Origin: UBA5336 sp038745855
GTDB lineage: Bacteria; Pseudomonadota; Alphaproteobacteria; Caulobacterales; Hyphomonadaceae
Direction: 5' to 3'
Assembly: GCA_038745855.1 (NCBI GenBank)
Contig: JBCDLC010000009.1
Location: 1 to 64,000, forward strand
DNA: 64,000 bases
Below, piece after piece: positions 45,348-52,383 of the stretch (positions are counted from its first letter, which is position 1; every line of letters starts with the position of its first letter). The translations under genes and the position numbers were made by a program. The notes beneath the pieces were generated by a model. The model was not told the origin of the DNA and ran no database searches. It saw nothing but the letters and a program-made list of their open reading frames with translations.

Positions 45348-45929
45348 ATGAAGATATCCGTCTGGGTCGGGCACCCACGCCAGGACTCGCTTTCCCACGG
45401 CATGGCCGACGCTTTTACGCGAGGCGCCGAAGAGGCTGGAGCAGATGTCCGGCGGCAAAATCTGTTCGAAATGGATTTTGATCCAGACCTCCAGGAGGGC
45501 TACCACGCCCGAAAGCAACTCGAACCGTGTCTAGTGCAGTGGCGCGAGAACATCCAATGGGCCAACCACCTTTGCTGGGCCTACCCCGTCTGGTGGGGCA
45601 GCATGCCGGCAAAGATGAAGGGCGTTGTCGATCGCGCCTTTCTTCCCGGCTTCGCCATGGAGTATCCTGAAGGCAATCCGTTCTGGAGAAAACTCCTGAA
45701 GGGACGCAGCGCCGACATCCTGCTCACATCAGACGCGCCCGCCTGGTTTGACCAGATCTCGAACCGCCGCCCGGCCATGAACCAGGCGACCCACAGCGTG
45801 CTGAACTTTTCCGGCATCAAGCCCGTGCGGACCCTACAGGTCGGCACCGTGAAAACCGCAAACGAGAAGAAGATCCAGTCCTGGCTCGACGCTGCCTATC
45901 GGCGCGGCCTGAAGGCCGGTCGTGCATAA
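45348..45929 (+). CDS. Flavodoxin-fold NAD(P)H:quinone oxidoreductase-like protein
   Basis: A 193-aa protein with a flavodoxin-2 fold. It starts MKISVWVGHPRQDSLSHGMAD, the FMN/FAD-binding loop region of NQO1/MdaB proteins. AYPVWWGSMPAKMKGVVDRAF and the FSGIKPVRT region match the family. The ATG has a GGAGACGAGG site immediately upstream. It lies between the TPP riboswitch and thiC, 12 bp before the latter, so it is transcribed with thiamine synthesis. A role in pyrimidine synthesis, for example giving electrons to the ThiC cluster or counteracting redox stress, is possible but unproven. Confidence 0.85.
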   Translation: MKISVWVGHPRQDSLSHGMADAFTRGAEEAGADVRRQNLFEMDFDPDLQEGYHARKQLEPCLVQWRENIQWANHLCWAYPVWWGSMPAKMKGVVDRAFLPGFAMEYPEGNPFWRKLLKGRSADILLTSDAPAWFDQISNRRPAMNQATHSVLNFSGIKPVRTLQVGTVKTANEKKIQSWLDAAYRRGLKAGRA

Positions 45930-45941
45930 GGAACCGATGAC

Positions 45942-47849
45942 ATGAACAAGCCCATTTCCCCGAAAGAGTTCGAAGGCCCACACGTCACGACCGGTCCGCT
46001 TCCGGCGTCCCGCAAGGTCTTCTCCCACCCCACAATGGCGCCAGATCTCGCCGTCCCCCACCGGCTGATCGACCTGCATCCCAGCGCCGAAGAGCCCCCC
46101 GTCACCGTCTACGATACCTCCGGCCCCTACACAGACCCGTCTGTCACCATCGACCTCGACGCCGGCCTCCCGCGCATCCGCACCGACTGGATCCTCGAGC
46201 GCGGCGGCGTTGAACACATAAACGGACGCGACATCCGCCCCGAAGACAACGGCAATGTCGGCGACACCCACCTCGCCCGAGAATTCCCCACAAGGCACCG
46301 CCCACTTCGCGCCATGGGCACCAGCGCCAAGCGAAAGTCAGACAAAAAACACCCCCTCACCCAGCTCGAATTCGCCCGCGCCGGCATCGTCACCAAGGAA
46401 ATGATCTACGTCGCCGAGCGTGAAAACCTCGGCCGCGCCGCCATGCTCGACCAGGCCCACGCCAAGCTCGAAGACGGCGAAAGCTTCGGCGCCGAAATCC
46501 CCCCTTTCATCACGCCGGAATTCGTCCGCGACGAAGTCGCCCGCGGCCGCGCCGTCATCCCGGCAAGCATCAACCACCCTGAATGCGAGCCCATGGCCAT
46601 CGGCCGGAACTTCCTGGTCAAGATCAACGCCAATATCGGCAACTCTGCCGTCACGTCCTCGGTCGAGGAAGAGGTCGACAAGATGGTCTGGGCCACCCGC
46701 TGGGGCGCAGACACGCTGATGGACCTCTCCACCGGCCGCAACATCCACCACACGCGCGAGTGGATCCTCCGCAATTGCCCTGTCCCCGTCGGCACGGTTC
46801 CCATCTACCAGGCCCTCGAAAAGGTCGGCGGCATCGCAGAGGAGATGACCTGGGACATCTACCGCGACACCCTCATCGAGCAGTGCGAGCAAGGCGTCGA
46901 CTATTTCACCATCCACGCCGGCGTTCGCCTCGCCTACATCCACCTCACCGCCGAGCGCGTCACAGGCATCGTCTCCCGCGGCGGCTCGATCATGGCGAAA
47001 TGGATGCTCGCCCACCACCAGGAGAGCTTTCTCTACGAACGCTTCCCCGAGATCTGCGAGATCATGCGCGCCTATGACGTCACCTTCTCCCTCGGTGATG
47101 GCCTGCGTCCGGGCTCCATTGCAGACGCCAATGACCGCGCCCAGTTCGCCGAGCTCGAAACCCTGGGAGAGCTCACCCGCATCGCTTGGGACCATGGCTG
47201 CCAGGTCATGATCGAAGGGCCCGGCCATGTGCCCATGCACAAGATCAAGGTGAACATGGAGAAACAGCTCCGCGAGTGCGGCGAGGCCCCGTTCTACACC
47301 CTCGGCCCCCTCACCACCGATATCGCGCCGGGCTACGACCACATCACCTCAGGCATCGGCGCCGCCATGATCGGCTGGTATGGCTGCGCCATGCTCTGCT
47401 ACGTCACGCCCAAGGAGCACCTCGGCCTCCCAGACCGGGACGATGTGAAAACCGGCGTCATCACCTACAAGATCGCTGCCCACGCTGCCGATCTCGCCAA
47501 AGGGCACCCCGCCGCACAGATCCGCGACGACGCCCTCTCCCGCGCCCGGTTCGACTTCCGGTGGGAAGACCAGTTCAATCTGGCTCTCGACCCTGAAACC
47601 GCCCGCGACTTCCACGACCAGACCCTCCCCAAGGAAGCCCACAAGACCGCACATTTCTGCTCCATGTGCGGCCCCAAATTCTGCTCCATGAAAATCACCC
47701 AGGACGTCCGTGACTACGCCGCCACCCTCGGCGACAACGAACGCAAGGCCCTCGAAAGCATGTCCGAAGAAGAACGCCGAAAAGGCATGGAAGACATGAG
47801 CGCCGCATTCAAAGCCCGCGGGGGAGACGTGTATATCGCCGATCACTGA
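45942..47849 (+). CDS. thiC: Phosphomethylpyrimidine synthase ThiC
   Basis: The radical-SAM enzyme that turns aminoimidazole ribotide into HMP phosphate for thiamine. It is 635 aa, usual for proteobacteria. The N-terminus has the ThiC-associated region, and the C-terminus holds the [4Fe-4S] cluster motif CSMCGPKFC (C-x2-C-x4-C). NADH-like substrate-binding landmarks include MIEGPGHVPMHKI and the AMLCYVTPKEHLGLP segment. Codon use is very strongly biased to C-ending codons compared with neighbours. It is under the upstream TPP riboswitch with the oxidoreductase gene. Confidence 0.98.
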   Translation: MNKPISPKEFEGPHVTTGPLPASRKVFSHPTMAPDLAVPHRLIDLHPSAEEPPVTVYDTSGPYTDPSVTIDLDAGLPRIRTDWILERGGVEHINGRDIRPEDNGNVGDTHLAREFPTRHRPLRAMGTSAKRKSDKKHPLTQLEFARAGIVTKEMIYVAERENLGRAAMLDQAHAKLEDGESFGAEIPPFITPEFVRDEVARGRAVIPASINHPECEPMAIGRNFLVKINANIGNSAVTSSVEEEVDKMVWATRWGADTLMDLSTGRNIHHTREWILRNCPVPVGTVPIYQALEKVGGIAEEMTWDIYRDTLIEQCEQGVDYFTIHAGVRLAYIHLTAERVTGIVSRGGSIMAKWMLAHHQESFLYERFPEICEIMRAYDVTFSLGDGLRPGSIADANDRAQFAELETLGELTRIAWDHGCQVMIEGPGHVPMHKIKVNMEKQLRECGEAPFYTLGPLTTDIAPGYDHITSGIGAAMIGWYGCAMLCYVTPKEHLGLPDRDDVKTGVITYKIAAHAADLAKGHPAAQIRDDALSRARFDFRWEDQFNLALDPETARDFHDQTLPKEAHKTAHFCSMCGPKFCSMKITQDVRDYAATLGDNERKALESMSEEERRKGMEDMSAAFKARGGDVYIADH

Positions 47850-47858
47850 AGCGCTTCT

Positions 47859-47955
47859 AGGCGAAGAGTACGCGGGTTCGCCGCCTAGGAAGTGCGAAAA
47901 AACACGACTCGAAAGCGGAGCCGAGTGTCCGGTTGCAAATCGCCGCTTTAGCGGC
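47859..47955. terminator. Hairpins between thiC and fic
   Basis: Three inverted repeats lie between the convergent thiC and fic stops: CTAGGCG paired with CGCCTAG with a bulge (47859 to about 47891), ACTCG/CGAGT further on, and GCCGCT/AGCGGC (47942-47955). None has a long T-run. They may act as weak or bidirectional terminators. Confidence 0.35.
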
Positions 47956-49083
47956 TTAGCCGTGCAGAGCTTGCAGTAGCGGCTGGAAAGCGTAAAGCGC
48001 GGGCCGCCTGCCTGAAGCGGGCCGAACAATCCGAAGTATCTCTCCTTCTGTGAGCACTTTCAAAAAACGGTTTACCGTTGGCTTGGATATGCCAGTTTGG
48101 ACGGCGAATTGCGTACTTCTGAATATCACGTTCTCGAACATGAAATTTGCTGCAGTCAAAAAGTCTTTCGACGATAGCGCGTCCCTGAAGCGGGATTGCA
48201 TCTCCTCATACAATAACTGTATCCGCTCGATTTCCCCACACTTGAGAATAGCCTGCTCCCGCAAGGCGTTCAGAAAGAATATGACCCACTCTGTCCAGGC
48301 GTTGTGCGAGGATACAGCTCTCATCCTGTCTATGTACTCATCTCTATTGATCTCAAAATACTCGGAGACATAAAAATGTGGAGCTGAGATCAAACCACTT
48401 TGCCATAAGTAGAGCGTGATCAACATCCGCCCCATCCTCCCATTTCCATCATTGAATGGATGCAATGCCTCGAATTCAACATGTGATATTGCAGCTTTTA
48501 TAAGCGGATGATCGGTTGAGCTCTCAATATACTGCACCAACCGCTCCATATGGGGCGCGAGTTGCTCTGGACTGATCGGGACATACAGAATTGTCCGCTT
48601 CGCCCTGTCAGCGAGATAATTCTGTTCGATTTTGTAGCGACCAGGATCGAGATTATAGCCTCGACCTGGCCGCAATAATTCATGATGTATCGACTTTATG
48701 AGGGATTCTGAGATTTTCTGGCCGGCTTTCATTCGGTATTGCGCCAGTCGAAGAGCGCGAGCGTAGGACAGCGTTTCGATCGCGTCAGGGCGATGCCGAC
48801 CCACATCTATGTCCTTTTCGGGATCTTGGTCGGCCTCCAGCGTCAGCACTTCTTCCAAAGTCGTGATCGTGCCTTCCATTCTCGATGAAACGACAGCTTC
48901 CTGTCTTCGCAGGGGTGCCAGCAGAAGTTCACTGTCCCGCATCTGACCCAGAAGGACATCGTAGCGAGTGATGGAGGCGACAGCGCTGGACAACGGATCC
49001 AAGAGCTTCTGGGCATCAAGTCCATTGGGCGGAAACGCGTCGTAGTCATACTTGACGGCTTCAGAGACATCGGGTTCGTGCAT
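47956..49083 (-). CDS. Fic-domain AMPylase-like protein with N-terminal inhibitory motif and C-terminal helix-turn-helix
   Basis: A 375-aa Fic/DOC-family protein. The active-site motif HPFNDGNGRMGR (His208) is intact. The N-terminal inhibitory helix motif S-x3-E-G is present at Ser66-Gly71 (SSRMEG), as in self-inhibited class II Fic proteins. A C-terminal winged-helix-like region (VQTGISKPTVNRFLKVLTEG) follows, typical of the DUF4172/Fic-wHTH architecture. Such enzymes transfer AMP or other nucleotide groups to a target; the target is unknown. The gene is distinctly lower in GC than its neighbours and so looks horizontally acquired. A strong inverted repeat lies upstream. Confidence 0.9.
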   Translation of the reverse strand: MHEPDVSEAVKYDYDAFPPNGLDAQKLLDPLSSAVASITRYDVLLGQMRDSELLLAPLRRQEAVVSSRMEGTITTLEEVLTLEADQDPEKDIDVGRHRPDAIETLSYARALRLAQYRMKAGQKISESLIKSIHHELLRPGRGYNLDPGRYKIEQNYLADRAKRTILYVPISPEQLAPHMERLVQYIESSTDHPLIKAAISHVEFEALHPFNDGNGRMGRMLITLYLWQSGLISAPHFYVSEYFEINRDEYIDRMRAVSSHNAWTEWVIFFLNALREQAILKCGEIERIQLLYEEMQSRFRDALSSKDFLTAANFMFENVIFRSTQFAVQTGISKPTVNRFLKVLTEGEILRIVRPASGRRPALYAFQPLLQALHG

Positions 49084-49096
49084 GCCATATCCCTAG

Positions 49097-49111
49097 TGGC
49101 TCAAAATTGAC
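49097..49111. repeat. Copy of TGG-C/A-TCAAAATT motif near the fic start
   Basis: TGGCTCAAAATTGAC differs at only two of 15 positions from TGGATCAAAATTTAC at 49167. The two copies are in direct orientation, 70 bp apart, and just upstream of fic. They may be binding sites for the same protein. Confidence 0.45.
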
Positions 49112-49162
49112 TTCTCGTGATTGACAACAAGCATTGTAGATCACGCGCATTACGCTAACAGG

Positions 49163-49198
49163 TTTGTGGATCAAAATTTACATTTTTTGATCAACAAA
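49163..49198. promoter_or_regulatory. Strong inverted repeat upstream of fic (candidate operator)
   Basis: TTTGTGGATCAAAA (49163-49176) and TTTTGATCAACAAA (49185-49198) form a 14-bp inverted repeat with one mismatch and an 8-bp spacer. It is AT-rich and unlike anything nearby. The fic product carries a winged-helix-like C-terminus, so autoregulation through this site is plausible but untested. Confidence 0.5.
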
Positions 49199-49421
49199 GT
49201 ATATTGCTGATCATGAAAGCCGCTCAAGGGTTATTGCTCCCAAGCTTTGCCCCATTTAACCTGCAGGGACGAGGCCCCTCGGTGGCTTCACTGGCCAAGA
49301 CTGTCGCAGTTATACAACTCAAGGAAATCAATCGCTGACACCTTAGGGCTTACAGTTCGGAGCGGTACCGCCTCGAACACTCCCACATCGACCGGACTAA
49401 GCTCAGCATCAGCCGCCGCTA
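49199..49421. other. Lower-GC intergenic stretch between fic and duplicated module
   Basis: With the preceding repeats this leaves about 440 bp between the fic start and the duplicated module start codon at 49529. A 66-codon plus-strand frame (49247-49447) runs through but has no convincing ribosome site and no recognisable sequence. I consider it non-coding or a remnant. Confidence 0.5.
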
Positions 49422-49531
49422 AGACTTATCCAACAGTTCAAATTTGAAAATACGAATAAAATCAGTTATCTAAAAGAAAATCGGCCTTCCCAATCCTCCC
49501 CCTCTCGATCTGTGGTAATCTCTGCTCCATG
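49422..49531 (+). repeat. Duplicated upstream module, copy A
   Basis: Starting AGACTTATCCAACA, this shares conserved blocks with 63640-63749 (copy B): ATCAGT, TCTA-x-AAGAAAATC, TTCC-x-AATCC and TGGTA, then CCATGGATC at the end. In both copies the first block lies exactly 107 bp before the ATG of a small ORF. The TGGTAATCT just before the ATG resembles a -10 box and would make the message almost leaderless. Confidence 0.6.
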
Positions 49532-49924
49532 GATCGTTTGATCATCCTTCTTCTCGCCCTTGCGGCATGCCTCGTGCGCTGGTTCAGCGGTCGGGTGATT
49601 TCGTGTGCGCGAAGGGGGGATCACGGCCCGCTTGGTGGCGGCAGGGGCCGGTGCGGCGATCCTCTTATTGTTCAGGTGAAGATGCGGGTTGGTCTCCGCA
49701 TCACGGGCGAGACAAACGTCTCTTCAAAAGCGGTGCGGGCGTTCCCCGCCATTCAACACAATGGGCCTTGCCGCGCGGCGATGGCGCCTCTCCGAACCCT
49801 CAAGTCAAACACGCGTTGGGCGGCGCGGCGACGTTTGAACACAGGTTCGGAGACCACTCGGCAGGCATTGTGCACCCTGCCAGCACAAAAGGGCCGGCTG
49901 GCTTTCCAGCGCCTGGCACCCTAG
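49529..49924 (+). CDS. Doubtful small ORF following duplicated module (possibly decayed)
   Basis: Reads MDRLIILLLALAACLVRWFSG, a hydrophobic N-terminus similar to that of the ORF starting at 63747. Beyond about residue 25 the frame becomes Arg/Ser/Thr-rich and shows no coding bias, and a second frame over the same DNA is also open. I infer that only the start region is conserved and the remainder has decayed or is replaced by other sequence. It should not be treated as a confirmed gene. Confidence 0.3.
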   Translation: MDRLIILLLALAACLVRWFSGRVISCARRGDHGPLGGGRGRCGDPLIVQVKMRVGLRITGETNVSSKAVRAFPAIQHNGPCRAAMAPLRTLKSNTRWAARRRLNTGSETTRQALCTLPAQKGRLAFQRLAP

Positions 49925-49981
49925 CCAGGGCCCTTTCAGCTTGATTTGTCCCCGGATGCGCCCTGGCGCAGGCCGGACAAA
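49681..49981. other. Hairpin-rich intergenic region
   Basis: Several perfect stems occur: GATGCGG/CCGCATC (49681-49702), GAGAC/GTCTC (49709-49722), GGCAGG/CCTGCC (49860-49881), CCTGGC/GCCAGG (49912-49929), and TTTGTCC/GGACAAA enclosing GCGCC/GGCGC (49945-49981). The last may serve as the terminator of the DCC-protein gene on the minus strand. The whole stretch could be a structured RNA or a collection of mobile-sequence remnants. No known RNA family is recognised. Confidence 0.4.
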
Positions 49982-50034
49982 CGTGCTGCGCTAAACACAA
50001 AACGCCCCATCAACCTCGCTTGCAGCCGACCGCC

Positions 50035-50436
50035 CTACTCCACAAGACGCGCGCGCAGTTCCGGGCTCGGCACCGGGCAGGCCCGACGGCCAAACCGGTA
50101 GCGGTTCTTCGCCATCCGGTCATAGACCCAATCCAAAATCCCACGGGGCAGCACGTTCACCACCGACAGGGCCTTCCACGGCCAGCCGAGCGCAGACATG
50201 GCCGCTGCAAAGGCGGCCATCCGAATATGCGCCTCGCCATCCACGATCACGATGTTTGTTTCCATGAGATCGGGATCGAGACCGTGGGCCTCATAGAGCT
50301 GCCGCCCGGTGGGAGAATGCGCCGTCACGAACCGAAAGCGCTGCTGAGTATCGTGCTTGGCGATGAACCGCGCAAATCCCGAACAGAAAACGCATGTCCC
50401 ATCAAAGACAATAAGATCCGAACCCATCGCCGCCAC
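50035..50436 (-). CDS. DCC family thiol-disulfide oxidoreductase-like protein (DUF393)
   Basis: A 133-aa protein of the DUF393/DCC family. It has the hallmark DGTCVFC (D-x-x-C-x-x-C) near the N-terminus, and the C-terminal part is thioredoxin-fold-like. I prefer a GTG start (VAAMGSDLIVFDG) because GGGAGG lies 7 bases upstream, while the ATG three codons later has no closer site. The function of DCC proteins is not established; the CxxC suggests thiol redox activity. It stands alone, with the ArsC-like gene 119 bp upstream on the same strand. Confidence 0.85.
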   Translation of the reverse strand: MAAMGSDLIVFDGTCVFCSGFARFIAKHDTQQRFRFVTAHSPTGRQLYEAHGLDPDLMETNIVIVDGEAHIRMAAFAAAMSALGWPWKALSVVNVLPRGILDWVYDRMAKNRYRFGRRACPVPSPELRARLVE

Positions 50437-50555
50437 GTGAGGCCTCCCGAACCACCGCTTACGTCGTCTAGGTCGGCCCGACGAGGCACGATTCAACGCC
50501 AATTAACGTCGCACCCCTTAGGCCCCATCCTTCGGGCCGCGAAAAGCAACGCCGG

Positions 50556-50903
50556 TCAAACGATATCCAGCAGCTTGCTGTTCGGGCGGCCGAGCACGGC
50601 CTTGTCACCGTTGATACCAATGGGGCGCTGAATGATCTTCGGATTCTCCGCCATCGCCGCAAACACCTCATCGTCGCTGGCATCGGCGCTGAGCCCCGCT
50701 TTCTCGGCGTCCTTCTCACGCCAGAATTCCTTCGGGCTCACCCCGCCCAACTTCTTCGCGATGTCGCGCAATTCCGCTTCCGAAAGCTGCGCCGCCTTGG
50801 AGGCATATTTCCGGATCTCCGGCTCCACACCATTGGCCTGCAACAGCTCGAGGCCCTTTTTCGAAGAGCCGCAGCCGGGATTATGGATGAGGATGTAAGC
50901 CAT
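50556..50903 (-). CDS. arsC: ArsC/Spx-family arsenate reductase-like protein
   Basis: A 115-aa glutaredoxin-fold protein of the ArsC family. The N-terminus HNPGCGSSKKGLELLQANGV carries the single active-site Cys, and the C-terminal IIQRPIGINGDKAVLGRP includes the conserved Arg-Pro segment that binds oxyanion. The ATG reading MAYILIHNPG is preferred over an earlier start because AAGGAT precedes it. No ars operon genes (arsR, arsB) are nearby, so arsenate reduction is unproven; many such single genes belong to the YfgD-type branch of unknown substrate. Confidence 0.85.
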   Translation of the reverse strand: MAYILIHNPGCGSSKKGLELLQANGVEPEIRKYASKAAQLSEAELRDIAKKLGGVSPKEFWREKDAEKAGLSADASDDEVFAAMAENPKIIQRPIGINGDKAVLGRPNSKLLDIV

Positions 50904-51078
50904 GGAATGATCCTTCGCATCGGAGAGAGTTCTGCCCGGCGTTGGAACTAGGCGCGCACATCGCCGCGCCAAGCCGAAGGTGGAACATCGGCGGCGACAA
51001 AACCAGAACGAGCGCGGGCGCCCCTTGGCAAAACTATTCCGATTACTATTTCATGATAAACGATATGAGGAGGCAGGA

Positions 51079-51357
51079 ATGGACAGCGCGTGGCCCTGGA
51101 TCTTTTTTGGCATCGGAATGTGGTTCCTGTTCGGCCCCAACCGGTGGGGCGCACGCCGATGCGGCAGCAAGCGCAGCAAACGGGAGCGGACCGCCCAAGA
51201 GCATGCGGACGTCGCGCGGCTGAAAGAAGCGCTCGCGGACTCCCACGCCCAGATTGACGCCCTGAAGGCGCGGCTTGAAGCGGTCGAAACCATCGTCACC
51301 GACGAGGAACGGATCTTGCGCCGTGAGTTCAGCGCGCTCGACGAGGCGCGGGCCTGA
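51079..51357 (+). CDS. Small membrane protein with helical tail, PspB-like
   Basis: A 92-aa protein starting MDSAWPWIFFGIGMWFLFGPN, with excellent GAGGAGG before the ATG. One hydrophobic N-terminal helix is followed by a basic stretch (RRCGSKRSKRERT) and a long charged helix (LKEALADSHAQIDALKARLE) ending in DEERILRREFSALDE. This size and order recall the phage-shock protein PspB, but the likeness is weak and there is no pspA or pspC nearby. A function in envelope stress would be a guess. It converges on the TPR lipoprotein gene with 13 bp between the stops. Confidence 0.65.
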   Translation: MDSAWPWIFFGIGMWFLFGPNRWGARRCGSKRSKRERTAQEHADVARLKEALADSHAQIDALKARLEAVETIVTDEERILRREFSALDEARA

Positions 51358-51370
51358 TCAGGATCGGCGC

Positions 51371-52249
51371 CTAACGCACGCCAATATCATCCAATGCACC
51401 ACGCAGGCTAAGGCCCTCGCCGTCACCGTCCTCCTGGTCTTCACCGGTTTCAGACCGGTCGGCAGACTCCATGAGAACCCCGTCGCCCTTGAGCGCTTTC
51501 AAGACGGCGATGTTCTGTTCAACAACCGCGTCGGGCGCGTCCTGGCTGGCTTCAACCATGGCGTCGAAATCACCCCGGAGCCCAAGAACCAGGGCAAGGT
51601 TCTGGCGGATCGTACTGGTCGCATCGGGCGCAGCGGCGGCGGCTCTCAGCTCCGCTTCCGCCCGCGCAAGCGATCCGGACAGGGCAAGCGACAGCCCGTA
51701 GTTCGACCGGGTGGCGCTCCGGTCCGGATCAATCTCGAGGGCGCGCTCATAGGCGCTTTGGGCCCGGCGGTGCTGGCCGACCTTGTCGAGGGCCAGGCCG
51801 AGATTGGCATAGGCGGCGGGATTCATGGGGTCGTTGCTGGAGGCCCGGTTGAAAGCATTGACGGCAAGTTCCGGCTGGCCGAGTGCCATGTGCGCGCGCC
51901 CTTTAAGAAGGTGGAGCGCGCCATTGTTGGGGTGAAGCACGAGGGTCTGTGTGGCGATCTCGATGACTCGGTCGAAGCTGCCAATCGCCCGCAGCGCTTC
52001 GCCGAACCGCAGGGTCGCTTCGGGATCACTTGGGTCCTTGGCATATTCCCCGGCCCAGAAATTCGCCCGCTCGAGCGGTGGTGCCCGGTCCGCCGCTTCC
52101 CGGGTTTCGGCATCGGCCAGCGCCACGTCGGGATTGGCGGTTTCCGCGGCCGCCAGATCTCCGCCTTCGCCGGGAGCGGTTGCACAAGCGGTCAGGCCAA
52201 GCAGAGCGAGGCTGGCAAGGGGCAAGGGAAATGCGAGTGACCGGGTCAT
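51371..52249 (-). CDS. TPR-repeat lipoprotein (TadD-like)
   Basis: A 292-aa protein with signal peptide and lipobox LGLTAC, so a lipidated envelope protein. From about residue 75 it consists of tetratricopeptide repeats (PNNGALHLLKGRAHMALGQPE, then NPAAYANLGLALDKVGQHRR and DRSATRSNYGLSLALSGSLA), which usually bind partner proteins. It resembles TadD, a pilotin-like lipoprotein of tight-adherence pili, but no other tad gene is present, so that role is not supported by context. The acidic C-terminal tail is Glu/Asp/Gly-rich. Confidence 0.8.
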   Translation of the reverse strand: MTRSLAFPLPLASLALLGLTACATAPGEGGDLAAAETANPDVALADAETREAADRAPPLERANFWAGEYAKDPSDPEATLRFGEALRAIGSFDRVIEIATQTLVLHPNNGALHLLKGRAHMALGQPELAVNAFNRASSNDPMNPAAYANLGLALDKVGQHRRAQSAYERALEIDPDRSATRSNYGLSLALSGSLARAEAELRAAAAAPDATSTIRQNLALVLGLRGDFDAMVEASQDAPDAVVEQNIAVLKALKGDGVLMESADRSETGEDQEDGDGEGLSLRGALDDIGVR

Positions 52250-52383
52250 TGGCTTGACACTCCGAAGCTGGCACAGACAAGCATCCCTAGGCGCGGCGAG
52301 GTCAAAAGTCCGTTAACGGAAGCCGCGCTCGCCTTAACCAATGCCCGCTCGAACAGATCGATCAGGCCGCGAGGAGTCCCGCC

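Noticed and set aside
49247..49447. 66-codon ORF in the AT-richer gap next to fic
   Set aside because: No ribosome site, no motif, low coding character; placed in an intergenic stretch instead.
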